A stretch of 64,000 nucleotides of DNA from DATAXP01 sp963708675 (lineage in GTDB: Bacteria; Planctomycetota; Planctomycetia; Pirellulales; PNKZ01): contig CAVPTO010000004.1 of the NCBI GenBank assembly GCA_963708675.1, positions 434,001 through 498,000 of the forward strand, given 5' to 3'. Within the stretch, counting starts at the first letter, position 1. Every line of letters begins with the position of its first letter. Both the position numbers and the translations under genes were made by a program. Of the stretch, positions 33,696 through 42,392 are shown in pieces. The notes beneath the pieces are model-generated. The model was not told where the DNA came from. It saw nothing but the letters and a program-made list of their open reading frames with translations, and made no database searches.

Positions 33696-36106
33696 TGTCT
33701 TTGGGCAATAACGATAACGGCTCGAAAACTCAACGTTCGCGCAAACCGCGCGTGCTGTTCATCAACCGTTCCTATTGGCCCGACGCCGAAGCGACTGGTC
33801 AGTTGCTGACGGAGCTATGCGAAGATCTCGCCGACGAGTTCGACGTCACCGTGCTGGCGGGTCAACCGAACCAGAACCCTGACGGCCAGCCGTTTCAAGC
33901 CTCGGGTCTCGATCGTCGCAACGGCGTTTCGATTCGCCGTGTCGCGCACACTCGATTCTCGAAGCGATCGTTCGCCGGCAAGGCCGCTAACCTGCTCAGC
34001 TATTGGTTCATGGCGGCATTCGCAGCTCTGCGATTGCCACGGCCTGACATGGTGATCGTCGAGACAGATCCGCCGATCCTGTGCGTCCTCGGAGCATTTC
34101 TGCGCCACTGGTACGGCTGCCGGTTGGTCGTCTATTTGCAGGACATTTACCCCGACGTGGCTGTCGCCGTAGGCAAGTTGCCGCGAGGACCGCTGACGGC
34201 CGCACTACGACGTTTGTTCTTTGGCATCTATCGCCGTGCCGATCGTGTCATCGTCCTGAGCGAAGAGATGCGTTCACTCTTGATCACCAGCGGGGTCGGT
34301 GCCGCTCGGATTGCGTGCATCCCAAACTGGACCGATACGCAACTCGTGAAGCCCGTCCGCGAAGAGAATCGTTTTCGCGCCGAGCATCAGCAACCAGGCA
34401 AGTTTGTCGTCATGTATTCGGGGAACGTCGGTCTGTGTCAAAGGCTCGAAGACGTGATCGCTGCTGCGGCGATATTGAGAGATCGATCCGAGATTCAGTT
34501 CTTGATCGTCGGCGAGGGGGCATTGAAGTCACAGCTTCAACGAACGGTTCGCGACGAACGGCTCGCTAATGTCACGTTCTTGTCCTATCAACCGAAGAGT
34601 CGACTCGGCGAGAGCTTGAGCGCCGCCGATTTACACATCGTGCCGGTTGACCCGCGCGTGACACGGTATCTCATGCCGAGCAAGCTGTATGGAGTTCTTG
34701 CATCGGAGACGCCGTTGGTTGCCGTTGCGCCGGCAGAGAGTGACCTAGCGAAGATTGCGCGGGACAATCGCTGTGGACTCGTCGTGCCTCCTGGCGAGCC
34801 CCAGGCACTCGCCGACGCCATCACGTGGTGTGTCGCGAATCGCCACGAGTCGACTGAGATGGGACGCCGAGGGCGCGAACTCGCCGTGGCTCAGTACGAT
34901 CGACGCCTCGTGACCCAGCGCATCGCAAACCTTCTCGATGCACTCGTCGGCCGACCAATAACCGCCCGCGACACCATCGATCACCAAGCCGCGACCGTCG
35001 GTCGCGCTCCCCTGCCCGCAACCATCGCGCGCACCCCGTCCCCAGCCACTCCGCGACGAAGGATGCCGTCTACGACCTTCGTCAAGTCACGGAGAATTGT
35101 GGTCACAGGCGGTGCGGGATTTTTGGGCCGACCAGTTTGCCAAGCGCTCGAGAAGTTCGGACCCGCGGACATCGTCGTGCCGCGCAGTGCCGATTACGAT
35201 CTTCGTCGTCGTGACGACATCTTGCGACTTCTGGATGACGCGAAGCCACAAATCATTGTTCATCTTGCCGCAGTGGTGGGTGGAATTGGCGCCAATCGGG
35301 CGAATCCTGGTCGTTTCTTCTACGACAACGCCATGATGGGCATCCAGCTTATGGAAGAGGCGCGGCTGGCCGGCGTCGAGAAGTTTGTCGCGCTGGCCAC
35401 GGTCTGTTCATACCCCAAGCACACGCCGGTTCCTTTCCGCGAGGACGACTTGTGGGCGGGGTATCCCGAAGAGACCAACGCACCCTATGGCTTAGCAAAG
35501 AAGATGCTGCTTGTGCAGGCGCAGGCCTACCGTCAACAGTACGGTTTCAACGCCATCACGTTGTTGCCCGTGAATTTGTACGGGCCTCGTGACAATTTCG
35601 ACCCTGCTTCGAGCCATGTCATTCCAGCCCTCATCCGCAAGATCATCGAAGCTCGCGACGCTGCCGCACCATTCGTGGAAGTGTGGGGAACAGGCAACGC
35701 ATCGCGCGAGTTCCTATACGTCCGAGACGCGGCTGCCGCGATCGCTCTAGCGACGGAGCACTACAATAGCCCCGACCCCGTGAATCTCGGGTCTAGACAA
35801 GAGACAACAATTCGCGATCTCGCGCACCTGATCTCGGACCTGTGCGCTTATCGTGGCCAACTTCGATTCGACGTTAATCAGCCGGACGGACAGCCACGTC
35901 GCTGTCTCGACACATCACGCGCCGCGAGCGAGTTTGGCTTCCGCGCTTCGACCACGCTTCGCGACGGTTTGATCGAAACCATCGCCTGGTACGAGCATCG
36001 TCGCAAGGGCGCGATTGCTGAACCGCACCCTGCCTCGCCGCCTCCACTGCCCGACAGTGTCGCTTCGAACGTATCCGGTCTGAACTCGGTTTCGCATGTC
36101 GACTGA
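33695..36106 (+). CDS. Fusion of family-4 glycosyltransferase and GDP-L-fucose synthase-like reductase (803 aa)
   Basis: Residues 15-410 form a WcaI-like GT4 enzyme: RSYWPDAEATGQLLTELC at the N terminus, VYLQDIYPDVAVA, a central LIVGEGALKSQL and the acceptor segment PSKLYGVLASETPLVAV. After a low-complexity Ala/Pro/Thr/Arg linker, residues 470-780 form an NAD(P)-dependent epimerase/reductase of the GDP-fucose synthase type with VVTGGAGFLG, ATVCSYPKH and the catalytic YGLAK (Tyr-x-x-x-Lys). The enzyme pair would make GDP-L-fucose and perhaps transfer it, but no GDP-mannose dehydratase gene is visible here. The ATG at 33695 overlaps the antiterminator stop. Confidence 0.85.
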   Translation: MSLGNNDNGSKTQRSRKPRVLFINRSYWPDAEATGQLLTELCEDLADEFDVTVLAGQPNQNPDGQPFQASGLDRRNGVSIRRVAHTRFSKRSFAGKAANLLSYWFMAAFAALRLPRPDMVIVETDPPILCVLGAFLRHWYGCRLVVYLQDIYPDVAVAVGKLPRGPLTAALRRLFFGIYRRADRVIVLSEEMRSLLITSGVGAARIACIPNWTDTQLVKPVREENRFRAEHQQPGKFVVMYSGNVGLCQRLEDVIAAAAILRDRSEIQFLIVGEGALKSQLQRTVRDERLANVTFLSYQPKSRLGESLSAADLHIVPVDPRVTRYLMPSKLYGVLASETPLVAVAPAESDLAKIARDNRCGLVVPPGEPQALADAITWCVANRHESTEMGRRGRELAVAQYDRRLVTQRIANLLDALVGRPITARDTIDHQAATVGRAPLPATIARTPSPATPRRRMPSTTFVKSRRIVVTGGAGFLGRPVCQALEKFGPADIVVPRSADYDLRRRDDILRLLDDAKPQIIVHLAAVVGGIGANRANPGRFFYDNAMMGIQLMEEARLAGVEKFVALATVCSYPKHTPVPFREDDLWAGYPEETNAPYGLAKKMLLVQAQAYRQQYGFNAITLLPVNLYGPRDNFDPASSHVIPALIRKIIEARDAAAPFVEVWGTGNASREFLYVRDAAAAIALATEHYNSPDPVNLGSRQETTIRDLAHLISDLCAYRGQLRFDVNQPDGQPRRCLDTSRAASEFGFRASTTLRDGLIETIAWYEHRRKGAIAEPHPASPPPLPDSVASNVSGLNSVSHVD

Positions 36107-36932
36107 TTCACTACCGACGCGCTTGGTCATCGAGCCGCAGCGAGGTTGGCGCGGCTTGGACTGGGGCGAGCTTTGGAAGTACCGGGAGTTGTTGTACTTC
36201 TTTGCGTGGCGCGACATCAAGGTTCGCTACAAGCAAACAGCTCTTGGCGCAACGTGGGCCATCATCCAGCCCGTCATGACGATGATCGTCTTCAGTATCT
36301 TCTTCGGCAAGCTTGGTGGCCTAGACCGCAATGTCACGATTCCATACCCGATTTTCGTCTACGCGGGAATTCTTCCGTGGACGTTCTTTGCAGCCGCTGT
36401 CGGTCAGGCGGCGACAAGCCTAATGGGATCGGGCGGCCTGATCACAAAGATTTATTTCCCGCGCATCATCATTCCGGGTTCCACCATCATCGCCGCGACC
36501 GTCGACTTCGCGATGGCCACGATCGTCATGGCCGCGCTGATGGCCTGGTACCAGGTCATGCCGTCCGTGTGGATTCTGTTGATGCCGATTCTCATTGTTG
36601 GTCTCTTGATCTTGGCGATTGGCGTCGGAAGTCTCCTGGCCGCTCTCGTGGTTGAGTACCGCGATTTTCGATACGTCATCGCGTTTGTGCTTCAGATATG
36701 GATGTTTGCCAGCCCTGTTGCCTATCCGCTCGATGTGGTGCCCACTGAGTGGCGACTGTTGTATTGTGTGAACCCGATGGCGGGACTCATTCACGGCTTT
36801 CGAGCAGCGCTTATCGGCGAGACCTTGGAGCCCGCCTGCATCGCGGTATCATTCGCGGTCGCGGTGGCCGCCTTTGCAATCGGGCTGACCTATTTTGCCC
36901 ACGTCGAGCGCAGGCTTTCTGACATCGTCTAA
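36096..36932 (+). CDS. wzm: ABC-2 type polysaccharide export permease, Wzm family (278 aa)
   Basis: Six predicted transmembrane segments and the ABC-2 permease motifs (WRDIKVRYKQTALGATWAIIQP near residues 38-60, IYFPRIIIPGS in the middle) identify the membrane subunit of an O-antigen or capsule exporter. It pairs with the Wzt gene at 38122, although one extra gene lies between them. It overlaps the preceding fusion gene by 11 bases. The substrate is the undecaprenyl-linked polysaccharide assembled on the cytoplasmic face. Confidence 0.93.
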   Translation: MSTDSLPTRLVIEPQRGWRGLDWGELWKYRELLYFFAWRDIKVRYKQTALGATWAIIQPVMTMIVFSIFFGKLGGLDRNVTIPYPIFVYAGILPWTFFAAAVGQAATSLMGSGGLITKIYFPRIIIPGSTIIAATVDFAMATIVMAALMAWYQVMPSVWILLMPILIVGLLILAIGVGSLLAALVVEYRDFRYVIAFVLQIWMFASPVAYPLDVVPTEWRLLYCVNPMAGLIHGFRAALIGETLEPACIAVSFAVAVAAFAIGLTYFAHVERRLSDIV

Positions 36933-36961
36933 TAAGCAGACATGCATCCCTCGGCGCAACC

Positions 36962-38125
36962 ATGTCTGTAACCGCAATGACACGCAGCGAACTCGTCAAC
37001 TGGCTCTGGCGGCTAGGGGCGATGACATGCATCGCGATTGCCGGCGTATTATGGCTCGTTCAAATGTCGATCGAGCGCCGCATCGTAGCCGGGGAGTCAA
37101 TCGACATCATCGCGTACTCGCCCGATGGTTCGAAGATAGCCGTCGTCAGCAGCGAGGGGCAAACGATCTACATCTGGGACGTTGCCTCGGGCGAGATACA
37201 AACACGATTTGAATTATCAAAGCTCGCTCTGAAGTGTATCGCTTTTTCACCCGACAGCCGCCGACTGGCATCGACGGCCCACGGAATGAGAGTCGATCAT
37301 ATTCTCCCCGCGCGTATCGACATCCTCCGAACCGACGCGAAACCGCCGCACGAACGAACGATTTTCATTGAGGATGGCGTCGCGGTTGGCGTCGATTTCG
37401 CCGACGCAACGAGCGTGGAGGTGATTCTCAGGCGCGTTCTCGCAAAGTTCGATGTGGAAACAGGCGTCCGTGAGGGGACGGTCCCGTTGATAAAAAACAC
37501 CCTCGATCAATTGCTGATTACTGACAGTCAACATGCACTTGCTTTTGGAGTTACTGCGGACTATCGCCGAGTATCGGTCATCGATCTGACGCAACAGAAG
37601 GTCCTGCTCGACAAACCCGACCCGCTACCGAAAGTGAATTCGATTGATATGTCGCGCGATGGGAAATGGTTAGCCGTAGCCGGTCGTGGAGCGGGTAGCG
37701 GCGGTCGCCTGCGCGTTTGGGATGTCGAGAGCGATCATGAGTTGAGTTGCGACTCGGGAATACCAGAGCTTCTTGGTGTCCGGATCTTCCCCGATCATTC
37801 GGGTTTGGCGACAATTGATTTCGCAGAAATGCTAACCGTATGGACAGCGACACCTGACGGAATACGTCGTCGCCGACAGTACAAGCTTGATGGTTGGCCC
37901 TCGTCGATGGCGATATCACGTGACGCGACCCATGCCGCGATTGTGACGTCGCGAAGTCTTTCGATTTGGAATCTCGAATCCGGCGCGCTCGAACGCACGC
38001 TGATCGAACCCGGTCACCTCTACTCCCAACGTCGCATCTTTCGATACTCCAAGTTTATTTTCGTCGTCGTTGGACTTGGGTTCTTTGTTTGGTCCATTCG
38101 CGACCGTTTGCGACTACCGCGATGA
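36962..38125 (+). CDS. Membrane-anchored WD40-like beta-propeller protein (387 aa)
   Basis: A hydrophobic segment near residues 17-36 and another near 358-378 flank a region with WD40-type repeats: IAYSPDGSKIAVVSSEGQ with IYIWDV, IAFSPDSRRLAST, IDMSRDGKWLAVAG with LRVWDVES, and AISRDATHAAIV with LSIWNLESG. Two terminal membrane anchors place the propeller on one side of the membrane, probably the periplasm. It sits between the permease and ATPase genes of the exporter and its stop overlaps the Wzt start as ATGA. Position suggests an accessory role in export; no biochemical function can be assigned. Confidence 0.75.
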   Translation: MSVTAMTRSELVNWLWRLGAMTCIAIAGVLWLVQMSIERRIVAGESIDIIAYSPDGSKIAVVSSEGQTIYIWDVASGEIQTRFELSKLALKCIAFSPDSRRLASTAHGMRVDHILPARIDILRTDAKPPHERTIFIEDGVAVGVDFADATSVEVILRRVLAKFDVETGVREGTVPLIKNTLDQLLITDSQHALAFGVTADYRRVSVIDLTQQKVLLDKPDPLPKVNSIDMSRDGKWLAVAGRGAGSGGRLRVWDVESDHELSCDSGIPELLGVRIFPDHSGLATIDFAEMLTVWTATPDGIRRRRQYKLDGWPSSMAISRDATHAAIVTSRSLSIWNLESGALERTLIEPGHLYSQRRIFRYSKFIFVVVGLGFFVWSIRDRLRLPR

Positions 38126-39414
38126 GTCAGCCTGCAATTCGCGTTGAAGGCCTTTCCAAGCGCTACCACATCGGCGCGCTTCAACGCCGCCAAACGTCGT
38201 TTCGCGAAATGTTAAGCGATGCTGTGCAAAGGCCGTATCAATGGCTTCGCCATAGATCAAATGGCCGCGCTTCTGAAGAATCGTTCTGGGCGCTGGACGA
38301 TGTCTCCTTCGAAGTGCAGCCAGGAGAGACGCTGGGCATCATCGGTCGCAACGGCGCCGGAAAGAGCACGCTACTTCGGATTTTGTCCCGCATCACGGAG
38401 CCTACGTCTGGACGCGTCGAGACATGGGGTCGCGTCGGAAGTCTGCTCGAAGTGGGCACGGGTTTTCATCCTGAGCTCACGGGTCGCGAGAATATCTTTC
38501 TCAATGGCGCCATTCTCGGCATGAGCCGCGCTCAGGTGATTCGCAAGTTCGACGAGATCGTCGCCTTTGCCGAGGTCGAGCGATTTCTCGACACGCAAGT
38601 CAAGCACTATTCGAGCGGGATGTATATGCGCCTGGCGTTCGCCGTCGCGGCGCATCTTGAGCCAGATATTCTTGTTGTGGACGAGGTGCTCGCCGTCGGT
38701 GACGCAGCTTTTCAAAAGAAATGCCTCGGCAAGATGCAAGAAGTCGGTCAGAGCGGACGGACGGTGTTTTTTGTCAGCCATAATATGGCTGCCGTCGCAC
38801 GCCTGACGACACGATGCCTGGTGCTCCGCCATGGGAAATTGGAATTCGATGGCAAACCAGAAGCAGCAATTGGCAACTATCTAAGGATCGTCGATCGCTC
38901 GACGGAGACGGAATTCGACGTCGAAAACGTGCCGCGGCACCATCAATTGAGCGGTGCGGCTCGAATCGTAAGCCTACGATTCCAGCGAAACTCTATGCGG
39001 TTCGAAGCCGACGAGGATTTCTCGTACATCATGAAGGTCCGGGCGCATGATGAAATCTCACGTCTACGCGTGAGCATGACCATTTTTTCCGCCGACGGCT
39101 CGCCCATCGGCAGCTGCTTCAGTCATGAAATTGAAGGCTTACCCGCCACCGAAGTCATGACGCTTAAGGTGACGTTGCCGTGTCCACGGCTAGCTCCTGG
39201 CTCGTACTTCTGTGGCGTTGCCATCGGTAAGGGAAGCCATCGAACGGGACACGTCGATTACGATGTAGTGACGGACACTCTGCCATTTGAAGTTCTCGGG
39301 GCGGCGGGGGACGCCGATACCCACAGCTTCTGGACGGCCGAGTGGGGACGGATCGCCTTTGCAGATTTGTATTTGGAAGCTGGAACATCGGTCGCGCGTA
39401 ACCAAAATGCCTGA
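38122..39414 (+). CDS. wzt: Polysaccharide export ATPase, Wzt family, with C-terminal glycan-binding-type domain (430 aa)
   Basis: The ATPase domain (residues 1-265) shows Walker A GRNGAGKST (75-83), the signature YSSGM (163-167), Walker B ILVVDEVLAVGD and the switch His in VSHNM. The final 150 residues form the Wzt C-terminal-like beta domain, which in O9a-type systems recognises the modified chain end of the exported polymer. The gene couples to the WD40-like gene by ATGA and overlaps the following methyltransferase gene by eight bases. Terminal modification by methylation is therefore plausible. Confidence 0.93.
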   Translation: MSQPAIRVEGLSKRYHIGALQRRQTSFREMLSDAVQRPYQWLRHRSNGRASEESFWALDDVSFEVQPGETLGIIGRNGAGKSTLLRILSRITEPTSGRVETWGRVGSLLEVGTGFHPELTGRENIFLNGAILGMSRAQVIRKFDEIVAFAEVERFLDTQVKHYSSGMYMRLAFAVAAHLEPDILVVDEVLAVGDAAFQKKCLGKMQEVGQSGRTVFFVSHNMAAVARLTTRCLVLRHGKLEFDGKPEAAIGNYLRIVDRSTETEFDVENVPRHHQLSGAARIVSLRFQRNSMRFEADEDFSYIMKVRAHDEISRLRVSMTIFSADGSPIGSCFSHEIEGLPATEVMTLKVTLPCPRLAPGSYFCGVAIGKGSHRTGHVDYDVVTDTLPFEVLGAAGDADTHSFWTAEWGRIAFADLYLEAGTSVARNQNA

Positions 39415-40153
39415 ATTCGATTATTCGATATACTATCGTCGCTTTCACGACGACTCCGCGGCCTCGAACGAAAGGACTGCCGCGTGGCAGGCACATTTTT
39501 TGGCACCGTTGATGCCATCTAGCCGAGAGGCTCGCGTGCTAGACATTGGTTGTGGCTTTGGGCACGCTCTCATGGCTCTACAAAAGTTAGGGTTTTATAA
39601 CGTGATGGGTGTTGAAGCGTCACCGGAGCAGGCCGAAAGCGCAAGCGCCAAAGGATTTGAGGTACACGTCACATCTGACACCGCAGGATTCCTTCGCGAC
39701 CGGATCGGTTCGTACGACGTCGGCTTGCTGCTCGATGTGTTGGAACACATTCCCGTCGCGCAGCAAATTGACTTTTTGCGAGCTTGCCACGATGCCCTTG
39801 CACCCGGCGGTAGATTAATCCTTACGGTTCCGAACGCCAATTCGCCGCTCGCGGCACGATGGCGCTACAACGACTATACCCACTCAAGTAGTTTCACTGA
39901 GCATTCACTTTTCTTCGTGCTCCGCAACGCGCGCTTCGATTCGGTCACTATTGACGCAGAGAAAGGAATTCGGCGGTTTCCACGGCGCTTTTGGCGTCGT
40001 TCGGCGCGCGACGCAATCCGAAAATGGCTCGTGCGCTTTTGTTGGCTGCAAGTCTTTAAGGCAGAACTGGACTTCGAAATGGAAAAAATCAAAGACATTT
40101 CCTTCGAACTCAACCTAAAGGCAGTCGCCGTCAAATCGGTGGTAGCAAACTAG
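39407..40153 (+). CDS. Class I SAM-dependent methyltransferase (248 aa)
   Basis: The SAM-binding motif I reads VLDIGCGFGHAL, followed by an acidic motif II position near VMGVEAS and LLLDVLEHIP with the later LAPGGRLILTVPNA. It resembles methyltransferase_23-type enzymes often found in polysaccharide loci. Placed directly after Wzt, with which it overlaps by eight bases, it could methylate the chain terminus recognised by the Wzt C-terminal domain; this is inference. The ATG at 39407 fits the N terminus of the family. Confidence 0.88.
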   Translation: MPEFDYSIYYRRFHDDSAASNERTAAWQAHFLAPLMPSSREARVLDIGCGFGHALMALQKLGFYNVMGVEASPEQAESASAKGFEVHVTSDTAGFLRDRIGSYDVGLLLDVLEHIPVAQQIDFLRACHDALAPGGRLILTVPNANSPLAARWRYNDYTHSSSFTEHSLFFVLRNARFDSVTIDAEKGIRRFPRRFWRRSARDAIRKWLVRFCWLQVFKAELDFEMEKIKDISFELNLKAVAVKSVVAN

Positions 40154-40196
40154 GCTGCCGCATCCGCATGTTGATGACGCCGCGACGAATAAACAC

Positions 40197-42386
40197 ATGT
40201 ATTTAGGCAAGCCAGCGACGACGAAACTTGCGGTGTTTGACGTGTTTGACACGTTGCTCACGCGTTGCGTGGGAGATCCGACATCGGTCTTTTACATTGT
40301 CGGTCAGCGCGCCATTGAACGCGGTCTGATTGGCGTTTCTGCATCGGCTTTTCGTGAGTTGCGTATTTATGCCGAAGCAAGTGCCCGTGTGGGTGCACTC
40401 GGCGCAGAAACGACGTTCGACGAAATTTATGCAGTTCTCGCGGAACTGCTCGTCCTCGATCCGACGGACATGAACGCTCTTAAACAGCTGGAGTTGGAAG
40501 TCGAAAAACAAATCATAGTTCCAGTGGAGCCTGCGCGATGTTTGGTTACCGAGGCGCGCTGTCGAGGTGAGCACGTTGTATTTGCATCGGACATGTATCT
40601 CCCGTCCCCATTCATTTGCGATCTGCTCAAAAGGCATGGTTTTTTCCAAAACGCCGATCGCCTTTATGTCTCCGCGGAACATCGCAAAAGTAAATGCTCA
40701 GGTTTGTTTCAACAAATCACCGACGAGTTGAAGATCGATCCAAGAGAGGCCGTTCATTGCGGGAATGACCCGGTGGCCGATGGTGATCATCCTCGCCGAT
40801 TGGGTTTGTGCGTATCGCCTTGGACGGAAGCAAATCTAAATCGTTATGAACAAAGGACCGAGCGTCATGCGGTCGCGACAGACGGCCTCGCGAGCCTATT
40901 TGCCGGGAGCAGCCGACTGGCGCGCCTGCGAATGCATGGACTCGTGGGGCGCGAGAAAGTCCTCAGCGACATTGGGTGCAGTGTGGTGGCGCCGATTCTG
41001 ACATGCTTCGTCCTTTGGACTGTTCAGCGAGCACGCCGTCGTGGCTTGCGACGGCTGTATTATGTCTCCCGTGACGGTTATCTATTGCAGCGCATGGCAA
41101 TTCGCCTGTTTGGCGAAGTATCGGATATAGAATTTCGATACTTATTTGGTAGTCGACACGCATGGCATGGTGCGGCCGCAGCAAACCTCACTGACGTTGA
41201 TGCTTCTTGGGTACTCAAGAATGTCGGAGTACTGACACTTCGCATCGTATTTGCGCGACTTGGAGTAGAGCCAAAGATTCTGGTCGAAGCGCTTCGGGCC
41301 TGCGATTTATCGACTATTGAACCCGATCGCGAGTTGTCGACCGTCGAAGTCGAGCGGCTTTGGGCTCTGTTGACGCATGCCTCACCGTTACAGGAAGCAG
41401 TTGCTCTGCTATCCGGGCCGCGGAGAGAGCTATGCCTCGAATACCTCCGGCAAGAGGGTTTATACGATGGTGTGCCCTCCGGATACGTCGATTTGGGTTG
41501 GGCAGGAAATGTAGAGAGATCGATGCGAACCTTGCTCGGGCCTGCAGCAAGTTCGAACCTGTTCGCGATGTACTTTGGGCTTACACCGAATTCATCCGAG
41601 GAGATCGCATCTGCGTCGGAAACCTTTCTTTTCGGCGGTCGCATGCCGACGCGAACTTCTTGGCAAATGAACTGCCTCATCGAAACGTTTTGCACGGCAC
41701 CACATGGTTCTGTGGTTGGTTATTCAAGACAAGGCGTTCGGATCAGCCCAGAGTGCAGGAGCGACCAAAATGGGCGTCTAGCAGCCTGGGGCCATGAAAC
41801 CGTACACCGCGGGGTGCTTGAGTTCGCCGAGATTCTGGGGCCAATGATTGTGGAACGCCGAGAGTTTCCGCCGCTCCAGACCGTTGCTGATGATTTGTTA
41901 ACCGAGTTTTCAGAGCGGCCAAGCCTTTCTGAGGCTACGGCGTGGGGATCGTTTCCTTTTGAAAACGAACAGGCGGGCGATTCGATGCCTGCTTTAGTGC
42001 CGGCGGTGCGACCCACGCTACGCGGGCTATGGCGTACGTTGTGCAGCGGTGATCTGCTATCGCTTTGGGATGCAAAAAGTCAGCCCGTGCGTTGGAACGC
42101 CGGTGCTTATGCAATCGCCAAGCGTGCGCCTTGGTGGGTTCGCGTGCCGCTGCGCATGAGTCGATTGGCCAGGTCAATTGTGCGACGTCTTAAGCAACGA
42201 TTCCGTCATGACAACAAACTGCGGTTGGCATCGACGCATGTAAGTAACCGTGCCGCCAATCGAGTTTCGATGTCACGTGCCCGCGATAGCAGTACCAAGG
42301 TTAGTCTTGAACGTATTGAAAGCATTCAACATGATGCGGCTTATCGCGCACCTCAAGCCGGCAACGACAATGCTTTGAAACGGTGA
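40197..42386 (+). CDS. HAD-superfamily protein with large C-terminal region (729 aa)
   Basis: The N-terminal 220 residues carry HAD motif I (VFDVFDTLLTR, nucleophile Asp), motif II VFASDMYLPS and a motif III/IV region near VHCGNDPVADGDHP. A second part from about residue 250 to 640 has no recognised domain, but contains RRLYYVSRDGYLLQRMA, resembling proteins of COG5610 found in glycan loci. The last 60 residues are basic and low-complexity. The role might be a sugar-phosphate phosphatase or a glycan-phosphate transferase; this is not resolvable here. Confidence 0.75.
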   Translation: MYLGKPATTKLAVFDVFDTLLTRCVGDPTSVFYIVGQRAIERGLIGVSASAFRELRIYAEASARVGALGAETTFDEIYAVLAELLVLDPTDMNALKQLELEVEKQIIVPVEPARCLVTEARCRGEHVVFASDMYLPSPFICDLLKRHGFFQNADRLYVSAEHRKSKCSGLFQQITDELKIDPREAVHCGNDPVADGDHPRRLGLCVSPWTEANLNRYEQRTERHAVATDGLASLFAGSSRLARLRMHGLVGREKVLSDIGCSVVAPILTCFVLWTVQRARRRGLRRLYYVSRDGYLLQRMAIRLFGEVSDIEFRYLFGSRHAWHGAAAANLTDVDASWVLKNVGVLTLRIVFARLGVEPKILVEALRACDLSTIEPDRELSTVEVERLWALLTHASPLQEAVALLSGPRRELCLEYLRQEGLYDGVPSGYVDLGWAGNVERSMRTLLGPAASSNLFAMYFGLTPNSSEEIASASETFLFGGRMPTRTSWQMNCLIETFCTAPHGSVVGYSRQGVRISPECRSDQNGRLAAWGHETVHRGVLEFAEILGPMIVERREFPPLQTVADDLLTEFSERPSLSEATAWGSFPFENEQAGDSMPALVPAVRPTLRGLWRTLCSGDLLSLWDAKSQPVRWNAGAYAIAKRAPWWVRVPLRMSRLARSIVRRLKQRFRHDNKLRLASTHVSNRAANRVSMSRARDSSTKVSLERIESIQHDAAYRAPQAGNDNALKR

Positions 42387-42392
42387 CACCTA

